DNA of 62,419 nt, from positions 1-62,419 of the forward strand of contig JAOZFT010000008.1 in NCBI GenBank assembly GCA_027492035.1, in the 5' to 3' direction. Under the pieces are notes generated by a model. That model worked only from the letters and a program-made list of their open reading frames with translations, searched no databases and was not told where the DNA came from. How positions within the stretch are numbered: the stretch's first letter is position 1; each line of letters starts with the position of its first letter. Both the position numbers and the translations under genes were made by a program. Positions 8,623-18,143 of the stretch are shown piece by piece. The stretch is from Thermoproteota archaeon (GTDB taxonomy: Archaea; Korarchaeota; JAOZGF01; JAOZFZ01).

Positions 8623-9429
8623 TTGCTCAACAACGCCTTAAATATTTGGAAAGAAATAATTGACTTCCTGAACAAATATTTCATAGAACCTATAATTTAC
8701 AGAAAAGGGGAATACAACATCTACAACACATTAACCTACTCAGTAACAGCTTTACTTTCACTTATACTCTTGTACCGTTTTTTGAAAGAGAAAATCGATT
8801 TCAACCTAAACTTTTTCCTTTCCTTAACCCCCTTCATTTTTTTAGGGAGCAGTTTAAGGGTTTTAGATGATGCTTCCTTGGTGAAAACTTGGCTCTTCGT
8901 CACTCCTATGATTTACATCCTTGTTTTCCTGATATGGTTCATTTCCCTTTACTTTTTCTGGTTGAAACTTGACAAACTGAATTTGCATGTCGCTTTCGGT
9001 TTTTCACTGCTTCTTTACCCGGTTTACTTCCTGAAACAGCTTAATCCACACCATTTAGGTTTGATACTTTATGTCTCCCTTCTTACCTTGCTCTTCATAG
9101 TTTTATTCTCTGTCCCACGTTTACTTTACAGAAAAGTTCTCTTAAACCCATCTGAATGGTTAACTCTTTTCTCCCAAACCTACGACGGCTTCATAACTTT
9201 CCTAGGTGTGACTTTTTACGGGTATTTGGAGGAACATGTTCTACCCCGCTTCATTTTCAATTACTTACCGACTTCAACCTTCATTTTTTTAAAAGCAGCA
9301 GTGACACTTGCAGTGATCTATTTTTTGAGAGAGTACGGTAAACAGGGAAAGTTTCTTCTTGCCGCAATATTCGTTCTTGGTTTAGCTACAGGCACGCGCA
9401 ACTTTCTTCGAATTTTATTTGCTGTGTAG
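8623..9429 (+). CDS. DUF63 multi-pass membrane protein
   Basis: This 268-residue membrane protein has seven to eight hydrophobic helices. It matches the archaeal DUF63 family: an N-terminal FIEPIIYRKGEYNIYNTLTY segment, TFYGYLEEHVLPRF near residue 195 and a closing GLATGTRNFLRIL. DUF63 is nearly universal in some archaeal groups, and its function is unknown. It starts with TTG directly behind GAGGAAAGGGGAG. It is the last gene of the likely run 7774-9429. Confidence 0.88.
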   Translation: MLNNALNIWKEIIDFLNKYFIEPIIYRKGEYNIYNTLTYSVTALLSLILLYRFLKEKIDFNLNFFLSLTPFIFLGSSLRVLDDASLVKTWLFVTPMIYILVFLIWFISLYFFWLKLDKLNLHVAFGFSLLLYPVYFLKQLNPHHLGLILYVSLLTLLFIVLFSVPRLLYRKVLLNPSEWLTLFSQTYDGFITFLGVTFYGYLEEHVLPRFIFNYLPTSTFIFLKAAVTLAVIYFLREYGKQGKFLLAAIFVLGLATGTRNFLRILFAV

Positions 9430-9716
9430 ACCCTAAATACTTCATAAAGCCTTGAAAAAATAATTTAACAAGGGATAATGAATTATTCCGTTTCCTCAAA
9501 AAGAGAAAAAACAAGTAAATTGGTCAAAGGTTATTTAAAGACCGTAAAGACATCAAAGACAAGTTTCCACCTTTATAAGTTTAAATGTAACTCAAGAAAT
9601 ATAACTTAAACAGTTAAATATCGTAAAAAACTATAGAGACATAAGGGAATAAAAAGGTTTTCTTAAGAAAAGAGCTTTAATTTTATTTTCTTGGTTTAAA
9701 GGAAGGAGGTGTTTTA

Positions 9717-11474
9717 TTGCCGAAGTATACTGGAGGAGAAATTCTAGTCAAATGTTTATTAAAGGAGAAAGTTAAATTTGTTTTCGGCATACCTGGAGAC
9801 CAGCTTAACCCTTTCACAGACGCTATTTACAGGATAGGTTCAAAAGAAGGAATGCAATTCATAATGACAAGGCATGAACAAGCAGCAGCTCACATGGCTG
9901 ATGCTTACTCAAGAGTTACGGGTGAACCTGGAGTATGTACCGGCACAGTAGGGCCCGGTGCAGCTGATCTAGTGCCTGGGGTCTATGTAGCATACGCTGA
10001 CAGTATACCCTTAATTGTAATAACTGCACAAAACCAAACATGGAAATCTTACCCTGACCACGGATCCACTCAGGCCTTGAACCAGAAAAAATTGTTTGAG
10101 GCAATAACAAAGTGGAACGTTGTAGTGAATAGGGTTGAGAGGATACCTGAACTTGTAGAAAGAGGTTTCAGGGTTGCTTTAAGTGGTAAACCAGGGCCTG
10201 TCCATTTAGATTTCCCCGTTGACATCTTTTTTGAAGAAGTTGAAATAGATGAAGACGAGTTCCTGAGACCAAGTCAGTACAGAGCTGTTGAGCCGCCAGC
10301 TGGGGATTTAAAACTTGTTAAAGAAGCAGCTGAAATGCTGATTAAAGCAAAGCTTCCGTTAATTCACGTAGGTAGGGGATTATTGGCTTCAAATGCTTCT
10401 AAAGAATTAATACAATTGGCTGAGTATATTTCAGCACCTGTAACCACGACAGTGGCTGCCAAGGGAGCCATACCTGAAGACCACCCTTTATGTTTGATAT
10501 CTGACGGCTTCGGTGCTTTAGCGGCTCAAAACGATTCAGATGCAGTTTTACTTGTAGGTTCAAAACTTGGAGACTTGGATTTCTGGGGGAAACCACCAGG
10601 CTGGAGTGACCCTTCTGAACAAAAGTTTATTCAAATTGACATTTCACCTGAAATGATAGGTTTAAACAGGAGGGTTGATTTAGCAATTGTCGGAGATGCA
10701 AAAAAGGTTTTAGATTCCCTCTTAAATGAAATAAAGAAGAGGTCACCTAAGATCGAAAGGGATTTAAGTGAATACAAAGAAGCGCAGAGAAACTGGTTAA
10801 AAGAGTTTAGAGAAAAGGCTAAATCAAACAGGAAACCAATCCATCCCCTAAGACTAATCAAGGAAGTTAGGGGCTTTTTTCCAAGAGATGCTATCTCCTG
10901 CATTGATGGAGGAAACACAGCTGTCTGGGCCCACTACCTAAACAGGATATATGAACCTAGAAGCTTTCTTTGGGCAGCTGATTCAGGCCATTTAGGGACG
11001 GGGTTACCATTCGCTATCGGAGCTAAGTTAGCGAACCCTGAGAAACAAGTTTACTTAATAACTGGCGATGGAGCTTTCATGTTCAATATTCAAGAACTTG
11101 AAACAGCTGTAAGGTTGAAAACAAACATAGTGGTCATAGTTGCTAATGACTCAGCTTGGGGAATGATTAAAGGGTCCCAAATGCTTCAATTCAATAAAAG
11201 ATACATAGGAGTTGATTTTTCAGACGTAAGGTATGACAAAGTTGCACAGGCAATGAACTGTTACGGTGAAAGAGTTGAAGACCCAGAAGAAATAAAACCC
11301 GCCCTAGAAAGGGCTGTTTCTTCAAACAAGCCAGCTGTTCTAGACGTGAAAATAGACCGTGAAACAAACCTAAACCCACCGGATTTAGTTACTTTAGCTG
11401 CAATTTGGCTTGAAGGATGTGAACACCCAAAAAGAGAAGTTACAAAGGAAAAGTTAGAGAAAACAGTTGTTTAA
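9717..11474 (+). CDS. Thiamine-diphosphate enzyme, acetolactate synthase/pyruvate oxidase-like
   Basis: This 585-residue protein has the full three-domain fold of ThDP decarboxylase-type enzymes. The PYR domain carries the catalytic Glu in TRHEQAAAHMADAY (E54), which activates the cofactor. A central Rossmann-like domain spans about residues 195-350. The PP domain has the Mg-ThDP motif GDGAFMFN (from 450) followed by NDSAWGM about 27 residues on. The family includes acetolactate synthase, pyruvate oxidase and oxalyl-CoA decarboxylase. No small regulatory subunit (IlvN) and no branched-chain genes lie nearby, so I would not call it IlvB. The TTG start has an excellent AAGGAGGTG site. Confidence 0.87.
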   Translation: MPKYTGGEILVKCLLKEKVKFVFGIPGDQLNPFTDAIYRIGSKEGMQFIMTRHEQAAAHMADAYSRVTGEPGVCTGTVGPGAADLVPGVYVAYADSIPLIVITAQNQTWKSYPDHGSTQALNQKKLFEAITKWNVVVNRVERIPELVERGFRVALSGKPGPVHLDFPVDIFFEEVEIDEDEFLRPSQYRAVEPPAGDLKLVKEAAEMLIKAKLPLIHVGRGLLASNASKELIQLAEYISAPVTTTVAAKGAIPEDHPLCLISDGFGALAAQNDSDAVLLVGSKLGDLDFWGKPPGWSDPSEQKFIQIDISPEMIGLNRRVDLAIVGDAKKVLDSLLNEIKKRSPKIERDLSEYKEAQRNWLKEFREKAKSNRKPIHPLRLIKEVRGFFPRDAISCIDGGNTAVWAHYLNRIYEPRSFLWAADSGHLGTGLPFAIGAKLANPEKQVYLITGDGAFMFNIQELETAVRLKTNIVVIVANDSAWGMIKGSQMLQFNKRYIGVDFSDVRYDKVAQAMNCYGERVEDPEEIKPALERAVSSNKPAVLDVKIDRETNLNPPDLVTLAAIWLEGCEHPKREVTKEKLEKTVV

Positions 11475-11488
11475 TGCCAAAAAAAAGA

Positions 11489-11514
11489 AAGGAAGAAATC
11501 CAACTCTCTTCCTT
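11489..11514 (+). terminator. Stem-loop after the ThDP enzyme
   Basis: An inverted repeat with 8-base arms (AAGGAAGA and TCTTCCTT) and a 10-base loop begins 15 nt past the stop of the ThDP gene. It may be a 3' end or stability element. Archaeal termination usually depends on U-tracts rather than hairpins, so this call is weak. Confidence 0.35.
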
Positions 11515-11711
11515 CCATAAATCCAGCACCTAATAGAGGAAGTTTTAAAATTAAATTTTTAATTAAAAAGGGTTTAATTCATGTGAAAAAGATGCTACGA
11601 AATCTTAACTTTTCCATATCAACTACTTTATGTTTTTTACAAGGCAGAAAATAAAAAACAAAGCCAGTAAAAGTTAAGAGCAAATTTCTTGCTTAAGGGA
11701 GGTTTTGAAAA

Positions 11712-12242
11712 ATGAGAACAGCTTTATTAGTGATTGACATGTTGAAAGAATTCGTTTATGGCAGATTAGGTTTTGAAAATGCGAGAAAGGTAGTTCCAAA
11801 CATTGTTAAGTTGGTGAAGGAAGCAAGAAAGAGAAAAATCCATATTTTCTTTATTTGTGACTCTCATAAACAAGAGGATTATGAATTAAAGATATGGGGG
11901 CCCCATGCCTTAGAGGGGAGTGAGGAAGCTCAACTAATTCCTCAACTAAAACCTGAGGAAGGGGAGGGAATAATCAAGAAAAATACCTACGACGGCTTCT
12001 TTAAAACCAGTTTAGAAAAGGAACTTAAAAAGAAAAGAGTTTCTGAAGTTATTTTAGCAGGGATAATGAGTGACATCTGTGTCCAGCACACTGCAGCTGG
12101 TGCGTTTTTTCGAGAGTTTAAGGTAGTTATTGTTAAGGACGCTGTTGCAGCTTTAACAAAGGAGAGAAATGATGCAGCATTAAATTACATGAAAAAGAAC
12201 TATGGGGCTAAAATAGTTTCTTTAAATGATTTATTTAAGTAA
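11712..12242 (+). CDS. pncA: Isochorismatase-family cysteine hydrolase, probable nicotinamidase
   Basis: This 176-residue cysteine hydrolase has the catalytic triad of the nicotinamidase/isochorismatase family: D9 in LLVIDML, a Lys at 89/90 in IIKKNTYDGFF, and C123 in SDICVQHTA preceded by the cis-peptide region AGIM. The metal-site pattern of nicotinamidases (D50-x-H52 plus H65) is present, which argues for nicotinamide deamidation to nicotinate rather than isochorismate cleavage. The next gene is nicotinate phosphoribosyltransferase, which uses that product, so the pair makes a Preiss-Handler NAD salvage module. The ATG follows GGGAGGT. The assignment rests on motif plus context. Confidence 0.85.
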   Translation: MRTALLVIDMLKEFVYGRLGFENARKVVPNIVKLVKEARKRKIHIFFICDSHKQEDYELKIWGPHALEGSEEAQLIPQLKPEEGEGIIKKNTYDGFFKTSLEKELKKKRVSEVILAGIMSDICVQHTAAGAFFREFKVVIVKDAVAALTKERNDAALNYMKKNYGAKIVSLNDLFK

Positions 12243-12333
12243 CAAAGGGAATCAGGGAAAAGAATTGAAAATCATTTAAAAGTTGTCGAAAAAGAAATTT
12301 TTCAAATATTTGGAAAAAGAGGGTGTGAACAAA

Positions 12334-13539
12334 ATGAACTTTCTTCACGTTGCTACAGACTCTGAAGTGAAGAAATGTAAAACAACCGATATCTATTTTT
12401 TAAGAACCTATAAAATCCTTGAAAAAAGGGGGTTAAGCAGAAAAAGGGTTACTATGGAGTTTACGGCAGAGAGTTTACCTAACGAGTGGGAATGGGGTGT
12501 CTTGACAGGGACAAATGAATTCATTAAACTCTTTGAAAAAGTACCTGTTGACTTGTACATGTTTAAAGAGGGAACAGTGTTTAAGCCTAAAGATGAAAAC
12601 GGAGTTAGAGCTCCTGTTGCCTTTATTGAAGGCCCCTACAAAGAGTTTTGCATGTTTGAAACACCAGCTTTAGGGTTAATTTGCCAAAGCACAGGGGTTT
12701 CAACAGCTGCAGCCCATATAAAAGTTAAAGCATGGAACAAAGTTTTATTAGCTTTCGGGGCCAGGAGGATGCATCCAGCAATTTCTCCAATGCTTGATTG
12801 GGCAGCTTATGTTGGAGGCTTTGATGCTGTATCTACAATAAAGGGGGCTGAGTTAATAGGTCAAAAACCGGTTGGAACAATGCCTCACGCACTTGTTCTT
12901 GTTTTCGGTGAACAAACTGAGGCGTGGAAGGCTTTTGATGAAGTTGTAGAACCTGAAACACCTAGAATAATGCTTGTGGATACGTTGTTTGACGAAAAAA
13001 CAGAATCTATTTTGGCGGCTGAAACTTTAAAAGATAAACTTTATGGAGTCAGGCTTGATACTCCCTCATCAAGGAAGGGAGAAATGGGTGAAATAATTGA
13101 GGAAGTAAGATGGGAACTGAACATTAGAGGGTTTAAACACGTCAAAATTTTTGTTTCAGGAGGGATAAACGAAAAAAATATTGACGAATTGATTCAGGCG
13201 GGTGCAGACGGCTTCGGTATAGGTACAAGTTTAAGTAATGCACCAACTGTTAACTTTGCAGCTGATATTGTACGTGTAGATGATAAGCCCTTTGCAAAAA
13301 GGGGAAAGTTTTCTGGAAAGAAGCAAGTTTGGAGATGTGAGAAATGTTTCAATTTTAAAGTTACTTCCTGGGGAGTAAAGGAACAAAAGTGTAGTAAGTG
13401 CGGTGGAGAAATGACTCCTTTGCTTGAGAAGGTTATTGAGAAGGGAGAAATTAAGATTAAGCTTCCAAATGCTTCCAGGGCTAGGGATTATGTGATAAAG
13501 CAACTTGAGAAAATTAAGCAATTGGGATTGGGTAAATAA
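12334..13539 (+). CDS. pncB: Nicotinate phosphoribosyltransferase, archaeal type
   Basis: The enzyme converts nicotinate and PRPP to nicotinate mononucleotide. The 401-residue protein has the type II fold: the N-terminal TDIYFLRTYKIL and TMEFTAESLP, a central GARRMHPAISPM and the phosphate-binding FVSGGINEKNI. Its GADGFGIGTSL strand is typical of archaeal NAPRTases. A C-terminal zinc ribbon (C335, C338, C353, C356) is also characteristic of archaeal forms. The open frame extends to a TTG at 12283, but only the ATG at 12334 has a GAGGGTG site, so I take that start. It lies 91 nt after the nicotinamidase-like gene. Confidence 0.93.
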   Translation: MNFLHVATDSEVKKCKTTDIYFLRTYKILEKRGLSRKRVTMEFTAESLPNEWEWGVLTGTNEFIKLFEKVPVDLYMFKEGTVFKPKDENGVRAPVAFIEGPYKEFCMFETPALGLICQSTGVSTAAAHIKVKAWNKVLLAFGARRMHPAISPMLDWAAYVGGFDAVSTIKGAELIGQKPVGTMPHALVLVFGEQTEAWKAFDEVVEPETPRIMLVDTLFDEKTESILAAETLKDKLYGVRLDTPSSRKGEMGEIIEEVRWELNIRGFKHVKIFVSGGINEKNIDELIQAGADGFGIGTSLSNAPTVNFAADIVRVDDKPFAKRGKFSGKKQVWRCEKCFNFKVTSWGVKEQKCSKCGGEMTPLLEKVIEKGEIKIKLPNASRARDYVIKQLEKIKQLGLGK

Positions 13540-13680
13540 CTTTATTGATTTTTTGTTCAAGAAACAAGGAAGAGCTGTGAAGTAAATTGAAAGTAGATTA
13601 AGATTTCTTTCCTAAAACTAAGAATTTTTGAGGAAAGAGTTGTTTAGGAAGCTGGATTTTTAGGTTCCCGTAAAGCTTCG

Positions 13681-14958
13681 TTAACTCTTTGTCCTGCTCC
13701 TAATTTCTTGCAATATTTTTTTAGCGTTATCAACTCTAACTTTAACTTTTCTTTTAATCATTAACTCAGCAACTGAGTCTATTTCTTCCCCAACTGCCCC
13801 AGCCATGGCTGCAATGTTTTTGGCGTGAAGTACCATGTGTCCCTTTTGAATACCTTCTGTTGCTAAAGCTTTTAAAGCTGCCAAGTTCTGAACTAAACCT
13901 ACAGCCCCCATTATTTCTGCAAGTTCCCTAGCATTTTTAATTCCAAGAATTTTTAGGCTTAATTGAGCTAAAGGGTTTATTTTAGTTGCACCTCCCACTA
14001 TACCGACAGGCATAGGTATTTCAATGCTTCCAACTAGGTCTCCTTCGCTGTTTTTCTCCCATACACTTAAGGAGGTGTATTTACCTGTTTTCGCTGCGTA
14101 AGAGTGAGCCCCTGCTTCAATTGCCCTTGTGTCTTGGCCCGTAGCTAAAGCTACAGCTATTACACCGTTCATAATTCCTTTGTTATGAGTTGCAGCCCTG
14201 TAAGGGTCAGCTTCAGCGAAAGCATAGGCTGAAACTATTCCATCAACTACTTCTTCCCCTCCTAATGCTTCTTTACGTACAACAGTTTTTGCTCTAACAA
14301 CTCTACGGTCAGCTAAGTTTGACACTATCCTTAAATAAACTTTCCCCCCTGTTATTTTTTCAATGTAGGGAGCTACTGCTTCAGCCATTGTGTTTACTGC
14401 ATTAGCTCCCATTGCGTCTTTAACATCAACCAGTAAATGTATAATAACCATTTTACCCTTTAAACTATCCAGAATCCTGACTTCAACATCTTTAGCTCCT
14501 CCCCCAAGCTTAACAAGTACCGGATCTTGTTTATTTGCTAGATCAAGTATTTCTTGTTTCTGGTTAAGAATTTCAAACCTAGCAGAGCCAGGACACTCCA
14601 CGTTCACAAGTTGAATCTGAGCAATCATTACAGGTTCTGTGCTGTTTGTGAAGACACCTCCTCCGCTTCTAGTCATTTTAGCTGCGTTACTAGCTGCTGC
14701 AACAACTGAAGGTTCCTCGATAACCATTGGAATCAAGTAATCTTTACCGTTTATCAAAAAATTTGTAGCTATACCGAAAGGAAGTTCAAAAGTACCTATA
14801 ACGTTTTCAATCATCCTGTTAGCTGTTTCTAAACCAAGTCTACCGGTTTCCTTCAACAATTTAATTTCTTCTTCACTTAAACCTGCAAATTCCTTAACTT
14901 TTTCTATTCTATCTTTTAAACTAAGTTTATAGAAGCCTGGAATTCTTGAATTCAACAC
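13681..14958 (-). CDS. mvaA: Hydroxymethylglutaryl-CoA reductase, class II (MvaA-type)
   Basis: This 425-residue enzyme reduces HMG-CoA to mevalonate, the committed step to archaeal isoprenoid lipids. It is the class II (Pseudomonas mevalonii-like) form, which lacks membrane helices. The catalytic Glu is in [15 protein letters not shown] (E51), the Lys is in [11 protein letters not shown] (about 260), the Asp is in [12 protein letters not shown] (about 276), and the His is in [15 protein letters not shown] (about 376). The GTG start follows GAGGTTGA. Class II enzymes occur in archaea such as Archaeoglobales and Thermoplasmata, whereas most other archaea use class I, so this is a useful lineage clue. 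It is convergent with pncB and monocistronic. Confidence 0.95.
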   Translation of the reverse strand: MLNSRIPGFYKLSLKDRIEKVKEFAGLSEEEIKLLKETGRLGLETANRMIENVIGTFELPFGIATNFLINGKDYLIPMVIEEPSVVAAASNAAKMTRSGGGVFTNSTEPVMIAQIQLVNVECPGSARFEILNQKQEILDLANKQDPVLVKLGGGAKDVEVRILDSLKGKMVIIHLLVDVKDAMGANAVNTMAEAVAPYIEKITGGKVYLRIVSNLADRRVVRAKTVVRKEALGGEEVVDGIVSAYAFAEADPYRAATHNKGIMNGVIAVALATGQDTRAIEAGAHSYAAKTGKYTSLSVWEKNSEGDLVGSIEIPMPVGIVGGATKINPLAQLSLKILGIKNARELAEIMGAVGLVQNLAALKALATEGIQKGHMVLHAKNIAAMAGAVGEEIDSVAELMIKRKVKVRVDNAKKILQEIRSRTKS

Positions 14959-15357
14959 TTCTCAACCTCAAAGAAGAAGATGTAACTATCAAATTTTTTC
15001 AAAAAATAATTTTTTAAATGTGCACCTACATAAGCAATTAAAACCCTTTTTTGTTTAAAGGAGGAGTAAACGTTTAAAATACATGTTGTAAATACAAAAG
15101 AAAACCTGCGTAAGTTTTTACCTTAGATTTCTTGAAAAGAAAAAAGCCAAGATAAGGTACCTGGTTAGTTTCAGCTTAATTTTACTTTCAACTTTAACCT
15201 TTAAGAAATTTCCTATGACTTACCCCTGTCTTCCTCTTTTAAAAACTAAAAAGAGGTTGGAGAATGAATAAAGTACTTTTAATAGTAAAACTTTAAAAAG
15301 TAATATATCTCAGTAAAATCTACCAAGGTACACCAAAAAAGTGAGGCGGAAAAATAA
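14959..15357. other. Divergent intergenic region
   Basis: About 400 AT-rich bases lie between the leftward HMG-CoA reductase gene and the rightward ABC importer. A TTTAAAAAGTAATATATC stretch (about 15292-15309) could supply the importer TATA box. No coding frame or RNA gene was recognised. Confidence 0.4.
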
Positions 15358-16314
15358 ATGAGGAAACAGTTGAAGGCAATGTTTATTTTTCTCCTAATTG
15401 TTTTAGTCACTGCAACAATTTTACAAACCCGTTTCTCAAAGAAGGAAAAAAGCCAAGTGAGAATGGCCGTTGAATTAAATGACCACGCTGCAGCAGCTTA
15501 TGTAGCTTTAGACAAGGGATGGTTTAGTAAAAAGGGAATTAACGTTTCAGCTTTCCAAACCTACTTAACAGGTTTGCAGCTTTCCGCTGCCTTAACCAGA
15601 GGAGACATAGATGCAGGCTGGGTTTGTTTACCTCCAGCTATATTAGCTATATCCAAGGGGGTGCCTGTTAAAATAGTGGCTTTAACACATAAATACGGTT
15701 ATTGCTTAGTTGTTAGTCCGGAAATAAAAGAAATTAAGGACTTAAATGGGAAAAGGATAGGTTTGTGTAGAGAGGGAACCCCGACAGATATTCTTTTTCA
15801 TGTATTAATCAAAAAGTACAATATTTCAGACGTCCAAATTCTCCGCATGAACCCTTTACATCAACTTAACGCAATAGTTTCTGGGAGTGTAGATGCTGTT
15901 TTCTGTCCAGAACATTATGCTTCAGTAATTGAATCAAAAGGGTTTAGGGTGTTAGTTGAATCCAGAGATTTATGGAGCAACTGGCCTGGAAGCGTATTGG
16001 TTGTAAAGAAAAAGTTTTTAGAAGAGAAACCTGGTTTGGTTAAGGAAATAGTGGAAGTTACAGTTGAAGCAACAAATTGGATCAATATGAACAGAAACGG
16101 AGCAGCGTTAATTTTAAGCAAGCCAGAGTACCTAAAAACCAACGCTTCCATAATAACCAGATCTATGAGTAGGTTGAAATACACTAACGACCTAAACTTA
16201 AGTTCCATACAAAAAGTAATTGATTACATGACTAAATTAGGGTACATAGGCGAAGGAGTGAAGGCAGAAGATATAGTGGATACAAGTTTTCTTAACCAAA
16301 TTAGGGAGGGGTGA
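15358..16314 (+). CDS. ABC importer substrate-binding protein, NitT/TauT (NMT1-like)
   Basis: This 318-residue protein has an N-terminal signal anchor (about residues 7-24, no lipobox Cys). It then carries a periplasmic-binding fold of the SsuA/TauA/NMT1 group: VRMAVELNDHAAAAYVALDKGWF, a GLQLSAALTRGDIDAGWV segment and a hinge with KDLNGKRIGLC. Such proteins bind sulfonates, nitrate, pyrimidine precursors or other small anions. The ligand is not readable here. Its stop is 6 nt before the permease gene. The DUF364 gene that follows the transporter raises a metal-complex ligand as an alternative. The ATG follows GAGGCGG. Confidence 0.86.
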   Translation: MRKQLKAMFIFLLIVLVTATILQTRFSKKEKSQVRMAVELNDHAAAAYVALDKGWFSKKGINVSAFQTYLTGLQLSAALTRGDIDAGWVCLPPAILAISKGVPVKIVALTHKYGYCLVVSPEIKEIKDLNGKRIGLCREGTPTDILFHVLIKKYNISDVQILRMNPLHQLNAIVSGSVDAVFCPEHYASVIESKGFRVLVESRDLWSNWPGSVLVVKKKFLEEKPGLVKEIVEVTVEATNWINMNRNGAALILSKPEYLKTNASIITRSMSRLKYTNDLNLSSIQKVIDYMTKLGYIGEGVKAEDIVDTSFLNQIREG

Positions 16315-16320
16315 AGAGGG

Positions 16321-17076
16321 ATGAAGGGGAAAGATAGGTTTATTCCTTTAATTTCTTTACTACTCCTTGGTTTAAGTTGGGAAATAATAAGTGATTTAAA
16401 CCTTGCTCCTTCCTTTCTTTTCCCCTCTTTAACAAAAACACTATGGAAAATGTTCCAGTTACTTCAAACAGGCGAACTTGTCAAAGATTTCATTAAAAGC
16501 TTAGTGAGGGTTCTAATTGGATTCACCCTAGGTTCAGCTGTTGGGGTGGTTGTGGGGATACTTGTTGGTTTAAATGAAACTCTTTACAAGTTTCTGAACC
16601 CTATTTTTACACTTTTCTATGCAATACCAGCACTCGGTTGGGCACCTATCTTCATGATCTGGATAGGCTTAGGAGACACACTTCCCATATCTCTTATTTT
16701 TATCTGTTCATTCTTTCCACTACTTTACAACACAGTTACTGGAATAAGGTCTGTCAGTAAGGATTTAATTGAGGCTGCAAGGACACTAGGTGCTTCACCT
16801 TTACAAGTTCTAACCACAATCATGCTTCCACAAGCTGCATTGAACATTTTCACCGGTTTACGTTTAGAAGCAGGCATGGCTTGGAGGGTTGTAATAGCAG
16901 CTGAAATGATAGCCGTACCCACTGGAGTAGGGGCCCTAGCTATTAAAGCTGAAAGTTTATTGCAAGTGGATACCATATTTGTTTGTTTAATGGTTCTAGC
17001 TTTAACGTGTTTCCTTTTCGACAAAGGGTTTGAATTCCTTGAACATAAAACTCAAAGGTGGAGAGAGATTGACTGA
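16321..17076 (+). CDS. ABC importer permease, NitT/TauT (SsuC/TauC-like)
   Basis: This 251-residue integral membrane protein has about six helices. It carries the EAA coupling motif of binding-protein-dependent permeases, EAARTLGASPLQVLTTIMLPQA (about residues 156-177), which docks on the ATPase. The flanking AGMAWRVVIAAEMIAVPTG is typical of the taurine/nitrate group. The ATG lies in a strong GGGAGGGGTGAAGAGGG context. The 3' end overlaps the ATPase start by 8 nt. Confidence 0.92.
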   Translation: MKGKDRFIPLISLLLLGLSWEIISDLNLAPSFLFPSLTKTLWKMFQLLQTGELVKDFIKSLVRVLIGFTLGSAVGVVVGILVGLNETLYKFLNPIFTLFYAIPALGWAPIFMIWIGLGDTLPISLIFICSFFPLLYNTVTGIRSVSKDLIEAARTLGASPLQVLTTIMLPQAALNIFTGLRLEAGMAWRVVIAAEMIAVPTGVGALAIKAESLLQVDTIFVCLMVLALTCFLFDKGFEFLEHKTQRWREID

Positions 17077-18118
17077 AATTAAACTTGAGAACATCAGCAA
17101 CAGTTATATTCTTCGAAACGTAAGCTTAACTGTGCATAATAAAGAATTTTTTGTCCTCTTAGGCCCAACAGGAGCCGGGAAAACAACATTGTTAAATGTC
17201 ATAGCAGGCTTAACTAATTATGAAGGTAGAGTGTACTTTGATGGAGAAAGTGTAGACAAATTACCCCCTCACAAAAGACAAATAGGGTATGTCTTCCAAA
17301 ATTTAGCTTTATTTCCTCATTTAGACGTTTCTCAAAACATAGCCTACGGTTTAAAGGTGCGTAAAGAGGGAAGGGAAAAAATTAGTCAAGTAACTAAAGA
17401 AATGATTAAATTGATGAAGCTTAAAGGGTTGGAGCATCGTTTCCCAAACAGTTTAAGCGGTGGAGAAAGGCAGAGGGTAGCTTTAGCAAGAGCCTTAGCT
17501 ATAAAACCTAAAATTCTGCTTTTAGATGAACCACTAAATAATTTGGATGAAAGAACAAGGAAATACCTTAGGCTAGAGTTCAAATACCTACAAAGGAAAC
17601 TGGGAATAACAACAATTTTCGTCACTCACGACCTCAAAGAAGCTCAAGAAATAGGGGATAGGATAGGTGTGATTTTTAAGGGGGAGCTGCAACAAACAGG
17701 AAAAGTTAAAAAAGTTGTTTCAAACCCGAAAAATAAAGAAATAGCTGAATTTCTAGGTTCAGACAACATTTTAACCTGTGAGAAAATTAATGCTTTGAGG
17801 AAGGGACTAATTGAAGCTTTATGTCAAGACTTGAAACTGGTAATACCCTACGAGAAAGAAAGAATTGGAAAAATAATTATTTCGCCAAGAGAAATCTATA
17901 TCTCAACCTACAATATACCTGGACCAAAAATAAACATTTTCAGGGGAATAGTTACAGAAATAAACCATGTAACTGACTCAGTAGCTAAAGTAAAGGTTAA
18001 GGTGGGGAGGACGGAGTTAACGGCTGAAACCGCCTCAGAAATAATTGAAAACCTAAAACTTGGCAGAGGAAGCAGAGTCTACGCTAAAATAAAGCTTAAA
18101 GGAATAAGAGCAATTTAA
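17069..18118 (+). CDS. ABC importer ATP-binding protein with TOBE-like C-terminus
   Basis: The ATPase carries Walker A (GPTGAGKTT), Q-loop (YVFQNLALFPH), signature (NSLSGGERQRVALARAL), Walker B (ILLLDEPLNNLD) and the His switch (TIFVTHDLKEA). After about residue 240 there is a further 110 residues with a TOBE-like beta domain. This is usual in molybdate/sulfate/sugar ATPases but not in TauB/SsuB, an unusual pairing with a TauC-type permease. The frame opens at an ATG at 17030, but a GGTGGAG site points to the TTG at 17069, giving an 8-nt overlap with the permease gene. Confidence 0.92.
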   Translation: MTEIKLENISNSYILRNVSLTVHNKEFFVLLGPTGAGKTTLLNVIAGLTNYEGRVYFDGESVDKLPPHKRQIGYVFQNLALFPHLDVSQNIAYGLKVRKEGREKISQVTKEMIKLMKLKGLEHRFPNSLSGGERQRVALARALAIKPKILLLDEPLNNLDERTRKYLRLEFKYLQRKLGITTIFVTHDLKEAQEIGDRIGVIFKGELQQTGKVKKVVSNPKNKEIAEFLGSDNILTCEKINALRKGLIEALCQDLKLVIPYEKERIGKIIISPREIYISTYNIPGPKINIFRGIVTEINHVTDSVAKVKVKVGRTELTAETASEIIENLKLGRGSRVYAKIKLKGIRAI

Positions 18119-18143
18119 TTTTTTCAAAAGAGGGCTTAACAAA

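Noticed and set aside
9717..11474. Naming the ThDP enzyme IlvB (acetolactate synthase)
   Set aside because: No small subunit or branched-chain pathway genes are adjacent, and pyruvate oxidase-like enzymes share the same motifs.
12283..12333. Upstream TTG start for nicotinate phosphoribosyltransferase
   Set aside because: There is no ribosome site before it, whereas GAGGGTG precedes the ATG at 12334, where the family homology begins.
13231..13560. 109-codon minus-strand frame
   Set aside because: It lies antisense to the zinc-ribbon end of nicotinate phosphoribosyltransferase and shows no independent features.
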